Origin: Thermoproteota archaeon
GTDB taxonomy: Archaea > Korarchaeota > Korarchaeia > Korarchaeales > Korarchaeaceae
Length of the DNA: 36,060 bases
Direction of reading: 5' to 3'
Assembly (NCBI GenBank): GCA_003661365.1
Contig: QMVZ01000002.1
Location: forward strand, 1-36,060
A program made the position numbers and the translations under genes. This document shows, in pieces, positions 1 through 8,642 of the stretch (the stretch's first letter is position 1; the number at the start of each line of letters is the position of its first letter). The notes under the pieces were generated by a model that did no database searches, was not told where the DNA came from, and was given only the letters and a program-made list of their open reading frames with translations.

Positions 1-411
1 CCAAGGAAACCTGTCTCCGTGGAACCGGGGCTTAGAACCATAGGGCAACCCGACGAAAATTCCCCTGTAATGGTTACCACAAACTTTGCCCTAACATATT
101 ACACCGTCTTATCCGACATAGAAGCAGCCAAGATAGATTGTTACCTTTTGGTCGTTGACACGGAAGGAATATCGGTTCAAAGCGCCGTAGCTGGTAGAAA
201 ATTAACTGCAGAAACAGTTGCAGATGCCTTGAAAGAGTTTGAAGTGGAGAAATTGGTAAAGCATAGGAAATTGATCATACCAGGACTTGCATCAAGGCTA
301 TCAGGAGAAATAGAGGAACTTAGCGGATGGGAGGTCCTAGTTGGTCCTATTGATTCCTCAGGAATTCCCAAATTCTTGGATGAGAAATGGAAGAAAGCAG
401 AAACGTCTTGA
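1..411 (+). CDS. cdhE: CODH/acetyl-CoA synthase gamma subunit (corrinoid Fe-S protein large subunit), C-terminal part
   Basis: The open frame runs in from before the window (frame from base 1, no stop upstream) and ends at 411, so only about the last 136 residues are present. The residues match the C-terminal, cobamide-contacting region of CdhE/AcsC: ENSPVMVTTNFALTYYTV, a VVDTEG stretch, AVAGRKLTAE and KLIIPGLASRLSGEIEE. In the family this subunit carries the methyl group between methyl-tetrahydropterin and the acetyl-CoA synthase A-cluster; its N-terminal 4Fe-4S domain would lie outside the window. The internal GTG at 19 is not the true start. Downstream genes for a corrinoid activator and a nickel-insertion ATPase support the assignment. 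Confidence 0.93.
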   Translation, partial: PRKPVSVEPGLRTIGQPDENSPVMVTTNFALTYYTVLSDIEAAKIDCYLLVVDTEGISVQSAVAGRKLTAETVADALKEFEVEKLVKHRKLIIPGLASRLSGEIEELSGWEVLVGPIDSSGIPKFLDEKWKKAETS

Positions 412-641
412 ATCCTATATATCCTTATAACTACAAGAATTGCGATGAGATTACAAATATAACTAATGTTATTTGTTTCAAAATATACTCAATCCTCTCT
501 CTTTTTAGAGGATAGAGAGAAGATCAAATTGTTCTTTAAGGAAATATAGAAACTAGCTATGAGCGCTTAGCTAAGTTTAAATTCAAGTAAACTTCATCGC
601 TTCTGTACAATAACCCATAACTCACCATTTAGGTGAACCTA

Positions 642-2519
642 ATGACTAGAGAATTCACTATAGTCTTTCAGCCATACGGGAGAAGGGTATCTGCTAGCAA
701 AGATACCAATTTACTGGAAGCAGCTAGATCGGCGGGAATAACTCTTAGAAGTGTATGTGGTGGCAAAGGTGGTTGTGGAAAGTGCAAGATTATTGTGCAG
801 AAAGGTAGTGTTCAATTTAATTACGATCCAAAGGAGAAATTACTGACTGATGAAGAGCTAAAGGAAGGATATGTCCTAGCCTGCTTGACATTTCCGATGT
901 CAGATTGCGAGGTCTTTATTCCTCCAGAAACAAGGCTAGAGGGTCAAAAAATTCAGATGGAAGCAAAAGTCCCGAAAGTCATTCCAGAACCAGCCGTCAA
1001 AAAGGTCTTTGTGAAACCAACTCAACTAGCGGACAAAGCCGGGAATCAGCTAGAGAAATTATTGTATTTCGTAGGGGTTGAAAGCTTTCCTGAACATGTG
1101 CAAGAGAAGCTTAAGGCTATGCCCGAATGTTGCCCAGAAGGAGCTACGCTAATTATTAGAAGATATGGAGGTGAGGTAGAGGTACTAGGATTAGAGGAGG
1201 GCAATACAACAAATAGACTCTTTGGACTCGCTGTTGATATAGGAACTACGAAGATAGTCGCTTACCTAGTTGACCTCACTACCGGGGAGATCCTTGGATA
1301 TGAATCAGGCTATAATAAGCAGCTGATGTATGGTGAAGACGTTGTATCAAGAATAGGATACACTATGGAGAAGGAAGAGGGCACTAAAAAGATTCAGAAA
1401 GCAGCTGTTGATACGATAAATGAGCTCATCTCTAAATTAACTTCGAAATATCAAGTTAGAAAAGAGGAGATAGTCGATGTCTGTGTCGCAGGAAATACTG
1501 TCATGACATACCTTTTCGCAGGGAAAGATGCATCTCCTCTCTTAGATCCAGGAGCTAAGGTACCAGGACATCCTTTGTTTCTGGAAGCTAAGGACGTTGA
1601 ACTTGAAGTTCATGAAGCTGCAAGGGTGTACTGTCTTCCTTGTGTGAGCAGATTCTTTGGAGGAGATGCTATAGGAGATATCCTTGCGTCTGGAATGCAC
1701 AAATCTCCTAAGATTTCATTACTTGTAGATATCGGTACAAATGTAGAAGCTGTTCTAGGCTGCGAATCATGGTTCGTCACCACTACCGCTGCTGCAGGCC
1801 CTGCCTTTGAGGGTTGGGGGATTAGGTTTGGAACAAGAGCAATCGAAGGGGCAATAGACCACGTTAAAATAGATCCTGTAACGCTGAAAGCTGAATACCG
1901 TGTAATAGGAAATGTAAAGCCCAAAGGCATATGTGGCTCTGGATTAATTGATTTACTCTCTGAGATGTTCCGTAATGGAATAGTTGACAGTCTTGGGAAG
2001 ATAAATACTGAGCTAAAAACGCCATATATAAGGCAAGGAATTGATGGCTACGAATATGTAGTTGTTCCAGCCGAAAAGACAGCAATAGGCAAGGACATTG
2101 TGATTACTGAGAAGGACATAGCAAATTTAATCGACTCCAAGGCAGCAGCGTGTTCTGCCATCGGAGTCTTATTAAAGAAGATGAGATTGAGCGTTTATGA
2201 CATAGAGCAAGTGTTTATCTGTGGAGCTTTTGGAAACTATCTGGACCTAAATAGCGCAATTGCCATAGGGTTAATACCAGAGCTCCCTAATGCTAGGATA
2301 ACTTATTTAGGAAACGGATCAGTAGCTGGGGCTTATCTTACCCTTGTTTCGGTGAAATACAGGTATGAGGCAGAGGAAATAGCTAGGCTTACAACGTACT
2401 TCGATCTTCTTAAAGACCCAGACTTCATGGACGAGTATACTGCTGCCTACTTTCTTCCCGGGAAAAAAGATTTGTTCCCAACATGGTGGGAAGCCAGCAG
2501 AAAAATTAAGAGAAGTTAA
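642..2519 (+). CDS. ATP-dependent reductive activator of corrinoid protein (RACo, ASKHA family)
   Basis: Likely returns the corrinoid Fe-S protein from inactive Co(II) to Co(I) using ATP. The N-terminus is a plant-type 2Fe-2S domain with Cys39, Cys45, Cys48 and Cys81 (CGGKGGCGKC motif). A linker follows, then a long ASKHA region whose two phosphate-binding strands appear as AVDIGTTK (about residue 196) and LLVDIGTN (about residue 360). The length, about 625 residues, is normal for RACo. I chose ATG 642 over GTG 633 because AGGTGA at 631-636 lies 5 nt before it. It follows cdhE after a 230-bp AT-rich gap, so it may have its own promoter; TTTAAATT near 576-583 could be a TATA box. Related activators serve methyltransferase corrinoids, but the cdhE neighbour favours CODH/ACS. 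Confidence 0.9.
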   Translation: MTREFTIVFQPYGRRVSASKDTNLLEAARSAGITLRSVCGGKGGCGKCKIIVQKGSVQFNYDPKEKLLTDEELKEGYVLACLTFPMSDCEVFIPPETRLEGQKIQMEAKVPKVIPEPAVKKVFVKPTQLADKAGNQLEKLLYFVGVESFPEHVQEKLKAMPECCPEGATLIIRRYGGEVEVLGLEEGNTTNRLFGLAVDIGTTKIVAYLVDLTTGEILGYESGYNKQLMYGEDVVSRIGYTMEKEEGTKKIQKAAVDTINELISKLTSKYQVRKEEIVDVCVAGNTVMTYLFAGKDASPLLDPGAKVPGHPLFLEAKDVELEVHEAARVYCLPCVSRFFGGDAIGDILASGMHKSPKISLLVDIGTNVEAVLGCESWFVTTTAAAGPAFEGWGIRFGTRAIEGAIDHVKIDPVTLKAEYRVIGNVKPKGICGSGLIDLLSEMFRNGIVDSLGKINTELKTPYIRQGIDGYEYVVVPAEKTAIGKDIVITEKDIANLIDSKAAACSAIGVLLKKMRLSVYDIEQVFICGAFGNYLDLNSAIAIGLIPELPNARITYLGNGSVAGAYLTLVSVKYRYEAEEIARLTTYFDLLKDPDFMDEYTAAYFLPGKKDLFPTWWEASRKIKRS

Positions 2520-2631
2520 TTTACAATGCCAAAATGGGACTACGACCATTTAGTAGAGTTTATAGCTCTCTTCAAGAACCAAAGTAGTGGATGATATTAA
2601 AACATCTCAAGAGAAATCTAGGGGCATTGAA

Positions 2632-3402
2632 ATGAGCTTGGTTATTTCTATTTCAGGCAAGGGAGGAACGGGTAAGACTACTTTGGCAGGCTTGCTACTT
2701 AGAACTTTGTTAGACAATGGGAAAAATGACTCCATTCTTATGGTGGACGCAGATCCAGCCTCAAACCTGCAAGAGGTCTTAGGAGTTGAAGTTGATAAAA
2801 ACGTTGGAGTCGTGGCAGATGAACTCAAAAAAAAGATAGAAAAAGGAGAACTTCCGCTGGGAGTCTCTAAGGCGGACCTATTGGAGGCATGGGTTTATGA
2901 AACCCTTGTAGAGCTTCCAGATTTTGACCTCTTAGTTATGGGCAGGAGCGAGGGGGAGGGGTGTTATTGCTACGTGAACAGCGTTCTCACAAGGATACTT
3001 GATGCCATCACGAAGAATTATGACATAACCATAATGGATATGGAAGCTGGACTTGAGCACCTAAGCAGGAGAACTGACCGAGATGTGGACATAATGTTGA
3101 TTGTTACAGATCCCTCATCGATGGGCTTTAAAACAGCAGAAAGAATAAAGGAACTTGCTCATGAGGTTCACATAAATGTAGGAAAGATATATCTTGTGGG
3201 AAATAGATTTCCAGAAGAACTTATTGGCTTGCTTGAAGAGAAAGCTAAGAATATGGGTGTGGAATTCGCTGGATCCATTCCTTCCGATCCAAATGTCACT
3301 AGGTTCAACATAGAAGGCAGGTCTCTCCTTGAGCTCCCAAGCGATTCACCAGCCCTGAAGGCAGCTGAAAAAATCGCTAAGAGGATAGGCTTGTTGAATT
3401 AA
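2632..3402 (+). CDS. cooC: CooC-type nickel-insertion ATPase (CODH maturation)
   Basis: A MinD/SIMIBI P-loop ATPase predicted to deliver nickel to the C-cluster of CO dehydrogenase. The deviant Walker A is GKGGTGKTT at residues 9-17, followed by LMVDADPASNL. A CXC pair (Cys111 and Cys113, in GEGCYCYVN) matches the dimer-interface metal site of CooC proteins. The DMEAGLEHL segment is also typical. An upstream in-frame start at 2587 would add 15 poorly conserved residues; ATG 2632 is preferred because it has AGGGGC just before it and starts directly at the beta strand. It sits between the RACo gene and an F420/Fe-S protein, as expected in a CODH/ACS cluster. Confidence 0.9.
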   Translation: MSLVISISGKGGTGKTTLAGLLLRTLLDNGKNDSILMVDADPASNLQEVLGVEVDKNVGVVADELKKKIEKGELPLGVSKADLLEAWVYETLVELPDFDLLVMGRSEGEGCYCYVNSVLTRILDAITKNYDITIMDMEAGLEHLSRRTDRDVDIMLIVTDPSSMGFKTAERIKELAHEVHINVGKIYLVGNRFPEELIGLLEEKAKNMGVEFAGSIPSDPNVTRFNIEGRSLLELPSDSPALKAAEKIAKRIGLLN

Positions 3403-3504
3403 AGCTTCTTTGTTCTTATAACAATGGCTACTCGAAGCTAGGTGGTCCTCTTCCTTCAGGAGATTATACAAAAAGCTATTGGATTCCCTTCAATTAGAGG
3501 AACT

Positions 3505-3512
3505 CTTAAATT
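3505..3512 (+). promoter_or_regulatory. Possible TATA box for a leaderless transcript
   Basis: CTTAAATT is centred about 29 nt before the ATG at 3538, and no Shine-Dalgarno sequence is visible before that ATG. The spacing fits an archaeal TATA box driving leaderless mRNA. It is a weak match, by eye only. Confidence 0.3.
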
Positions 3513-3537
3513 GTTAACGATCTGAGCCTTTGCCCTG

Positions 3538-4518
3538 ATGGAACTCAAATCAGTGGGTAAGATCATAGAGTCCGGTCTGTGCGCCTTTTGTGGTGCATGT
3601 ATAACTGTGTGTCCTAAGGAAGCAGTTACCATAGATAGCGACGAGCCTACATTCGACTCAGAGAAGTGCATTGAGTGTAAGCTTTGTACTCTTGTATGTC
3701 CTGTAATTAATAGGGGAGTTGAAGAAATCCCAACTTTAGCTTCATACACTGGAAGAACTCTCCTTGAAGAAGTAGCCAAAGTCGCTCAGGACGGCGGAGT
3801 TGTTACTACCTTGCTCATTCAAGCCCTAAACGAGGGTATGATTGAGGCCGCAATCGTATGCCATCTCAGCGATAAAGAGCCTTTGAGACCTGAACCCTTA
3901 GTAGCTTTAACGAAACAGGATTTAATTGCATCAGCCGGATCGAAGTACGTTTCATGCCCTAGTCTCTCATCTTTAAGGGAGATAGTTGACAAGTATAAGT
4001 CGGTAGCGGTTGTAGGAGTTCCTTGTCAAGTGAAAGCCATTCAATTCATGAGGAAAAGGGCACCAAGATACGCAAAACACATTAAATTGGTTATTGGACT
4101 GTTCTGCACAGAGAGTTACCCATATACAAAGTTCTGTGACATGCTAAGGAGCAAAATGGATGTGGATCCTTCTTCTGTCGTTAGATCTGAAATAAAGCAT
4201 GGGAAGTTCTCCGTTAAGCTCAGCAGCGGGGAAATTCACAGCATCCGAATTAAAGAAACGAAGGAGTATGCAAGGAAGTCATGTTTATACTGCGGTGACT
4301 TCGCTGCTGAATCCGCAGACTTGTCAGTAGGAAGCATAGGGTCTGAAGAGGGCTGGTCGACGATCATAGTCAGGAGCCAGGAGGCTAAAGACCTTGTGGA
4401 AAAGGCAATAGCGTCTGGGCTTTTAGAGGTAAAGGAGTTAAGCGAAGATTCTAAATCGTTTGTACTCAAGTTTGTTTCTATGAAGAAAAAGAGGTTGGCG
4501 AAGGAACTTCCGTTATGA
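3538..4518 (+). CDS. FrhB/FdhB-family F420-linked iron-sulfur flavoprotein
   Basis: The family (coenzyme F420 hydrogenase/dehydrogenase beta subunit) moves electrons between Fe-S clusters and F420 through FAD. Two ferredoxin-type 4Fe-4S motifs open the protein: CAFCGACITVCP (about residues 17-28) and CIECKLCTLVCP (about 43-54). Then comes the FrhB core with QDGGVVTTLL, a VGVPCQVKAI segment and a late CLYCGDF cysteine pair followed by LSVGSIGS. At 326 residues it is a standard stand-alone member. No hydrogenase or formate dehydrogenase subunit lies nearby, so the electron partner is unknown. Placement after RACo and cooC and facing mer suggests it supplies or collects F420H2 in the C1 pathway, or provides low-potential electrons for CODH/ACS (inference). 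Confidence 0.82.
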   Translation: MELKSVGKIIESGLCAFCGACITVCPKEAVTIDSDEPTFDSEKCIECKLCTLVCPVINRGVEEIPTLASYTGRTLLEEVAKVAQDGGVVTTLLIQALNEGMIEAAIVCHLSDKEPLRPEPLVALTKQDLIASAGSKYVSCPSLSSLREIVDKYKSVAVVGVPCQVKAIQFMRKRAPRYAKHIKLVIGLFCTESYPYTKFCDMLRSKMDVDPSSVVRSEIKHGKFSVKLSSGEIHSIRIKETKEYARKSCLYCGDFAAESADLSVGSIGSEEGWSTIIVRSQEAKDLVEKAIASGLLEVKELSEDSKSFVLKFVSMKKKRLAKELPL

Positions 4519-4643
4519 TATTCGTGAATTATCCAAGGTAAAGCATCCAATAGCAACAACTGATTGAGCTTGGATGTTTGTTGCGACTCATTGCAAGCTG
4601 TAAAGCTCTATCTCAAACGTTTTAGAGGCTCCTTTAGGAGAGG

Positions 4644-5642
4644 TTACTCTTTGAACCTAGGTATTATCTCCTTGCTTATTGTATCAATAGCCTTGTGGAC
4701 CTTTGGGCCTATTGGTGAGCCCATGACGAACTGGGTTACTCCAAGTTCAAACATCTTCTCTATCTTCTCTGAGCACTCCTCAGGAGTCCCACATATCGAG
4801 AAGGCTTCCATCATCTCATCCGTTACGCTGGAGAATGCTTCATCCCATTTACCCTCATTAAGGGCTTTCTTAAGCTTCGTGGCTTTCTCTAAAGATATTC
4901 CGTGTTTCTCCAGTATGGCTGGGGGACATCCTGCCACAATAAAGGCAACTACTGGTAGAGCAGCCTTTCTGGCTTTCCTTCTGTCCCTGTGAGTGGAGAA
5001 TGATGTGTAAACAACCACATCAAAATTGCTGAGGTCCCTACCCACCTTCTCTGCCCCTTTCTTTAGATGGATTATGGCTTCCTTAACGTCATCAGGGTGC
5101 GAAGCGTTGATTAGAACGCCATCTCCTATCTTGGCTGCTAATTTAAGCATCATTGGACCTTGAGCACCAACGTATATCGGTATTTTGCCGCTTGGCTTGA
5201 AAGCTAGCTTAGCCTTTTGAATCTTGAAGATCTTCCCGTCGTAATTCTTGACTTTTTCCCCTGAGAGAAGAGTTCTTGCAATCTCTACGCATTCTCTTAC
5301 CGCTCTTACTGGCAGACTTGTCTCAACACCAAGGAAACCAAGAGTAGTTTTGTCTCCAGCCCCTATCCCAAGTATCACTCTATTCGGAGCCATTTCGCTT
5401 AGAGATGCTATGTTTTGAGCTGTCACAACAGGATTGACTAAGTATGGATTTGTCACACCTACTCCCATTGTTATCTTCTCTGTGTAAAGTGATATGGCTG
5501 CCATCGTTGTGTATGGATTCCTGTTCATGAAGTGATCGGTTATCCAAGTATTATCAAATCCGCCCTTCTCAGCCTGAGCTACATAAAAAACAGTCCTCCA
5601 GAAGGGTTCCTGCGGGATAAACTCAACACCAAACTTGACCAT
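4644..5642 (-). CDS. mer: F420-dependent 5,10-methylenetetrahydromethanopterin reductase
   Basis: Interconverts methylene- and methyl-tetrahydromethanopterin with F420H2/F420; a luciferase-like TIM-barrel enzyme. Typical Mer features are VKFGVEFIPQEPFWR at the N-terminus, TWITDHF, MGVGVTNPYLVNP, GIGAGDKTTLGFLGVE and a C-terminal IGPKVHKAI-DTI motif. The start is placed at ATG 5642 (332 residues); the frame stays open to 5684, but those 14 extra residues are unlike the family and AGAGGTGG lies just before ATG 5642. It is 13 nt downstream of a small gene on the same strand, so the two are probably co-transcribed. It converges with the FrhB-family gene. Confidence 0.93.
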   Translation of the reverse strand: MVKFGVEFIPQEPFWRTVFYVAQAEKGGFDNTWITDHFMNRNPYTTMAAISLYTEKITMGVGVTNPYLVNPVVTAQNIASLSEMAPNRVILGIGAGDKTTLGFLGVETSLPVRAVRECVEIARTLLSGEKVKNYDGKIFKIQKAKLAFKPSGKIPIYVGAQGPMMLKLAAKIGDGVLINASHPDDVKEAIIHLKKGAEKVGRDLSNFDVVVYTSFSTHRDRRKARKAALPVVAFIVAGCPPAILEKHGISLEKATKLKKALNEGKWDEAFSSVTDEMMEAFSICGTPEECSEKIEKMFELGVTQFVMGSPIGPKVHKAIDTISKEIIPRFKE

Positions 5643-5655
5643 AGCTACCACCTCT

Positions 5656-5961
5656 TCATCCTTTGATGCGTTCTGCAAGCTCATTTAGACCGTTCTTGGC
5701 TAAGATTTCTGCCGTTTTGCTCGGGTCCAATGTCTTGCATATTTCGATTAAGGTTCCCAGACCTTCATCGGACTCCAAGAGATCATATTTCCAGTACAAC
5801 AACATGAGTTTCACGTTCTCAATCGGAGCTCCTGCACATGCTTTAGGCTTTAATGTGAGAAGATAGCCGAGCAAGTCCCATTTTAGTGAAGATCTCTGTT
5901 CTGATCCCAGATTTACCAAAAACCGTTTTAGTTCCGGATCTAAAGACTTAAGCTTTTCCAT
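5656..5961 (-). CDS. Small protein of unknown function co-transcribed with mer
   Basis: A 101-residue, mostly helical, soluble-looking protein with no membrane segment and a single cysteine. I do not recognise a family. The start ATG 5961 has AGAGGG directly before it, and the stop lies 13 nt before the mer start codon, so the gene probably leads a two-gene operon. Its promoter would lie in the 156-bp divergent gap shared with the CooT-like gene. The link to mer suggests a role tied to methylene-H4MPT reduction, but nothing in the residues shows one. Confidence 0.7.
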   Translation of the reverse strand: MEKLKSLDPELKRFLVNLGSEQRSSLKWDLLGYLLTLKPKACAGAPIENVKLMLLYWKYDLLESDEGLGTLIEICKTLDPSKTAEILAKNGLNELAERIKG

Positions 5962-6117
5962 TTCCCTCTATCTTCGCCCGTATTGAATAATTTAAGATTT
6001 TTTATGTATTCAGAGCTTTATAAGCAAGAGAAGGCTGGAGACAGGCTCTAAAAGCTTTCTTATTCTGAGTCCCTCTCATTGACAAGGTTTATCAATTCGC
6101 ACAACAATTAGGAGGAG

Positions 6118-6459
6118 ATGTGTGAATTTACCGTGATTCTAAGTGAAGATGGTCGAGAAGACAAGGTTGCTGAGGATATTGTTAGGACCACGTATCAAAA
6201 CGGAGAACTAGTGCTCATGGACATATTAGGAGATCGAATCTCAGTTGGAGGGGCTCTAATCACGGAAGTAAACGTGGATTCGGAGGTCTTAAGGATACTA
6301 AGGGATGAGATCTTAAGGAGTTTCATTAAGTTCTTGGAGACATATGAGAAATGTAAAGAGAGCGGAGTTTACGACGATGAGCTAAAAAAGGCTTGGGAAG
6401 TCGTCAAATCTACTGGAGATTCTCTTATAAAAGAACTTGCTTTAGGTAAGAATAAATAA
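6118..6459 (+). CDS. CooT-like nickel-binding protein with C-terminal helical extension
   Basis: The first half resembles the short CooT family: it begins Met-Cys (MCEFTVIL), with beta strands around VAEDIVRTTYQNGELVLMDI and a GGALITEVNVD end. In the CooT family Cys2 contributes to a dimeric Ni(II) site used in CODH maturation. Usual CooT proteins are about 60-70 residues; this one has 113, the second half being charged and helical (from about residue 62). A strong AGGAGGAG ribosome binding site abuts the ATG. Cys2 together with the cooC, cdhE and mer context supports a nickel role. The weak point is that the fold assignment rests on a short, low-complexity match. Confidence 0.6.
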   Translation: MCEFTVILSEDGREDKVAEDIVRTTYQNGELVLMDILGDRISVGGALITEVNVDSEVLRILRDEILRSFIKFLETYEKCKESGVYDDELKKAWEVVKSTGDSLIKELALGKNK

Positions 6460-6565
6460 ACTATTAAGGAGGCTGAGACAACCTCTATGGATTCATGTTA
6501 CTGTGGGTCGTAAGTTCTTTTATCATAATCTATTCATACATTTCAGGAGATAATGGCGAGCACGT

Positions 6566-7438
6566 ATGAAATCACGAAAATTCAAAGCAAAGGCCATTAA
6601 AACAAGCTATTGGAGACCAAACACAAATTACATAGAGGATGTGATAAATAGCGTCGAGACAAAGTTAAAAGATGGAGACATCCTCGTAGTATCTGAGAAG
6701 GCCATTTCTGTAGCTCTAAGAAACATAGTTGATGAAAGCAAGGTGAAACCGGGAATTTTAGCGTATTTTCTGGCTTTGGTTTGGATGAGGATCGTTTGGG
6801 GATACTTCTTAGGTCCCATTCTAAGGATGAAGAGGGAAAACATCGAAAGATTCAGGAACTACCCTATTCCAGAGGGGGCTAAACACAAGCAGGTCTGCAT
6901 CAACGAAGTTGGCTTGTTCTCTGCATTGAGACATGGCTCAGAAGGAGGTATAGATGGATCTAACGTAGCCTACTCCTTTGTTGCTTTACCTCTAATGCAG
7001 GCAAAGCAGATAGCTGAAGACATAAGGACTGAGATCCTGAAGAGAACGGGTAAAAGGGTAGCTGTCATGATAGTTGACAGCGATAAAACGTATTCCTTCG
7101 GATCGTACCACATGGCACCAAGAAGAAGCTTCGTTGAAGGAATTAGAGATCTGGGCCCAATAGCTTATTTCCTAGGGAGGATTTTTCACCTAAAGCGCAG
7201 ATCAACTCCTATAGCTGTATGCGGTCTACAAGCTAATATTGAAGAGATCTTGGATATGGCTGAAATGGCAGATAAGGTGCGAGGTCATGGGGCTGGGCCC
7301 ACTGTGTGGGACATGGCTAATAGGTTTGATACATCTCTCACTGGAGTAAGTTGGGAGATGTTGGAGAAGGTAGAACATCGTCCTCTGGTCATATTAACAA
7401 AAAGGAAAAATGTTAGTGAAAGGGGAAAAAAGCAATAG
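6566..7438 (+). CDS. F420-0:gamma-glutamyl ligase-like protein (CofE superfamily)
   Basis: CofE adds glutamate residues to F420-0 with GTP. This protein shows a CofE-like pattern: GDILVVSEKAISVA near residues 37-50, GGIDGSNV in the middle, VMIVDSDKT, and a PIAVCGLQANIEEILDMAEMADKVRGHG region. It is 290 residues, slightly longer than canonical CofE (about 250), with a hydrophobic insertion (about residues 65-85, LAYFLALVWMRIVWGYFLGP) that could lie on a membrane or form a partner surface. It may be a paralogue with another amino-acid ligase substrate. Neighbouring mer, mtd and FrhB genes use F420. The best ribosome binding site (AGGAGAT, 6545-6551) suits an out-of-frame ATG at 6553, so start assignment is not secure. 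Confidence 0.72.
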   Translation: MKSRKFKAKAIKTSYWRPNTNYIEDVINSVETKLKDGDILVVSEKAISVALRNIVDESKVKPGILAYFLALVWMRIVWGYFLGPILRMKRENIERFRNYPIPEGAKHKQVCINEVGLFSALRHGSEGGIDGSNVAYSFVALPLMQAKQIAEDIRTEILKRTGKRVAVMIVDSDKTYSFGSYHMAPRRSFVEGIRDLGPIAYFLGRIFHLKRRSTPIAVCGLQANIEEILDMAEMADKVRGHGAGPTVWDMANRFDTSLTGVSWEMLEKVEHRPLVILTKRKNVSERGKKQ

Positions 7439-7469
7439 CAAACTTCATGTCCGAAGGTGTTAAGAGAAA

Positions 7470-8636
7470 ATGAGAAAATATGGTCTCATCTTGCTAGCCC
7501 TCGGCTTGGCAGGTTGGATAATAAGCTACATTCACAGGATGATGGTTCCACCACTTCTTCCCATGATAATGGATGAGTTGAGGGTAAGTAACACCCAAGC
7601 AGGTCTGTTAATGTCTGGTTTCATGATAAGTTATGCAATAGCTCAGATACCAGCTGGCTATCTTAGTGATAAATACGGGGCACGTAAAGTGGTCTCTTTA
7701 GGGATTGGGGCTTTTTCTCTTGCCACGCTACTGATCGGATTCTCAAGAAGTTTTGAGCAGTTCCTCATACTTAGGATATTGTTTGGCCTGTTCGCTGGAA
7801 CATACTTCCCTCCTATCACCGCAGCAATCTCAGGCGCCTTTCCAACTGAGAAGAGAGGAAAGGCAATAGGAGTCTTCATGTCTGGCACTTCAATTGGAAC
7901 AGCCCTAGCGCCCATCATCTCTGTTCCCATCGCCCTACTGGCGGGATGGAGATATGCTTTCATTGTGCTGGCATTGCCTGGATTTCTTATAGCCGCTGCT
8001 TTTTTCCTAACCTTACAGGATAAAACGCACGAAATTAGAGAATACAAGAAGGGAGGAGGATTTATCTCCCTGAAGTTTCTCGTAGCCTGCGTAGTACCCT
8101 TCTTGGGATTGGCAACTTCTATGGGCTTCACTACATTCCTCCCTCTTTTCTTGGTAAACGAAAGAGGTCTTTCTATCGAAATAGCTGCCGTCTTCTCCAG
8201 TTTAATTCCTGCAATTGGTTTTTTGGGGAATATATTTGGAGGATTTGTGGCCGATAAATTCGATAAAGGGCTCTTGGTGTCTGCAATAACCCTTACTTCA
8301 GCCATTTTGATGTCATCCACTTATTTCTCCTCAAACAGAACAATACTACCAGTCCTACTCTTGTTTGGTTTCGTTAACTCCCTGATACCAGCCCCCATGA
8401 TATCCCTAACATCACAAATCATTCCTGAAAGGAGAAGAGCTTCAGCCCTAGCCTTTCAGAATGCCAGTACTTTCATAGGAGCTTCTTTCGGAACCGGATT
8501 TGGAGGATATCTCTTGGATAAAGCAGGGTATATGGCGCTATTCACTTTTCTAACTCTCAACTTAATGATAGGAGGTATTCTAGCACTAATGCTAAAAGAA
8601 AAAAGCGTAGGTGGGGAACAGATCCCACCTTCTTAA
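7470..8636 (+). CDS. Major facilitator superfamily transporter
   Basis: A 388-residue, twelve-helix MFS permease. The loop 2-3 signature is GYLSDKYGARKV (about residues 58-69), and a related GGFVADKFDKG sits at the half-way loop. A cytoplasmic loop (DKTHEIREYKKGGG) separates the two six-helix halves. The N-terminus reads as sugar-phosphate or organic-anion type (GWIISYIHRMMVPPLLPMIMDEL), but the substrate cannot be read from sequence. It starts 31 nt after the CofE-like gene and ends 6 nt from the convergent mtd gene. A carboxylate substrate would suit the beta-oxidation genes further along (inference). Confidence 0.88.
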   Translation: MRKYGLILLALGLAGWIISYIHRMMVPPLLPMIMDELRVSNTQAGLLMSGFMISYAIAQIPAGYLSDKYGARKVVSLGIGAFSLATLLIGFSRSFEQFLILRILFGLFAGTYFPPITAAISGAFPTEKRGKAIGVFMSGTSIGTALAPIISVPIALLAGWRYAFIVLALPGFLIAAAFFLTLQDKTHEIREYKKGGGFISLKFLVACVVPFLGLATSMGFTTFLPLFLVNERGLSIEIAAVFSSLIPAIGFLGNIFGGFVADKFDKGLLVSAITLTSAILMSSTYFSSNRTILPVLLLFGFVNSLIPAPMISLTSQIIPERRRASALAFQNASTFIGASFGTGFGGYLLDKAGYMALFTFLTLNLMIGGILALMLKEKSVGGEQIPPS

Positions 8637-8642
8637 GTTAAA

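Noticed and set aside
2526..2594. 22-codon open frame (MPKWDYDHLVEFIALFKNQSSG) between RACo and cooC
   Set aside because: It has no ribosome binding site and no family match, and it ends only 38 nt before the cooC start. It is probably chance.
7658..8320. Long 220-residue minus-strand open frame
   Set aside because: It lies wholly inside the MFS transporter gene on the other strand; the transporter shows clear family motifs and the reverse frame shows none.
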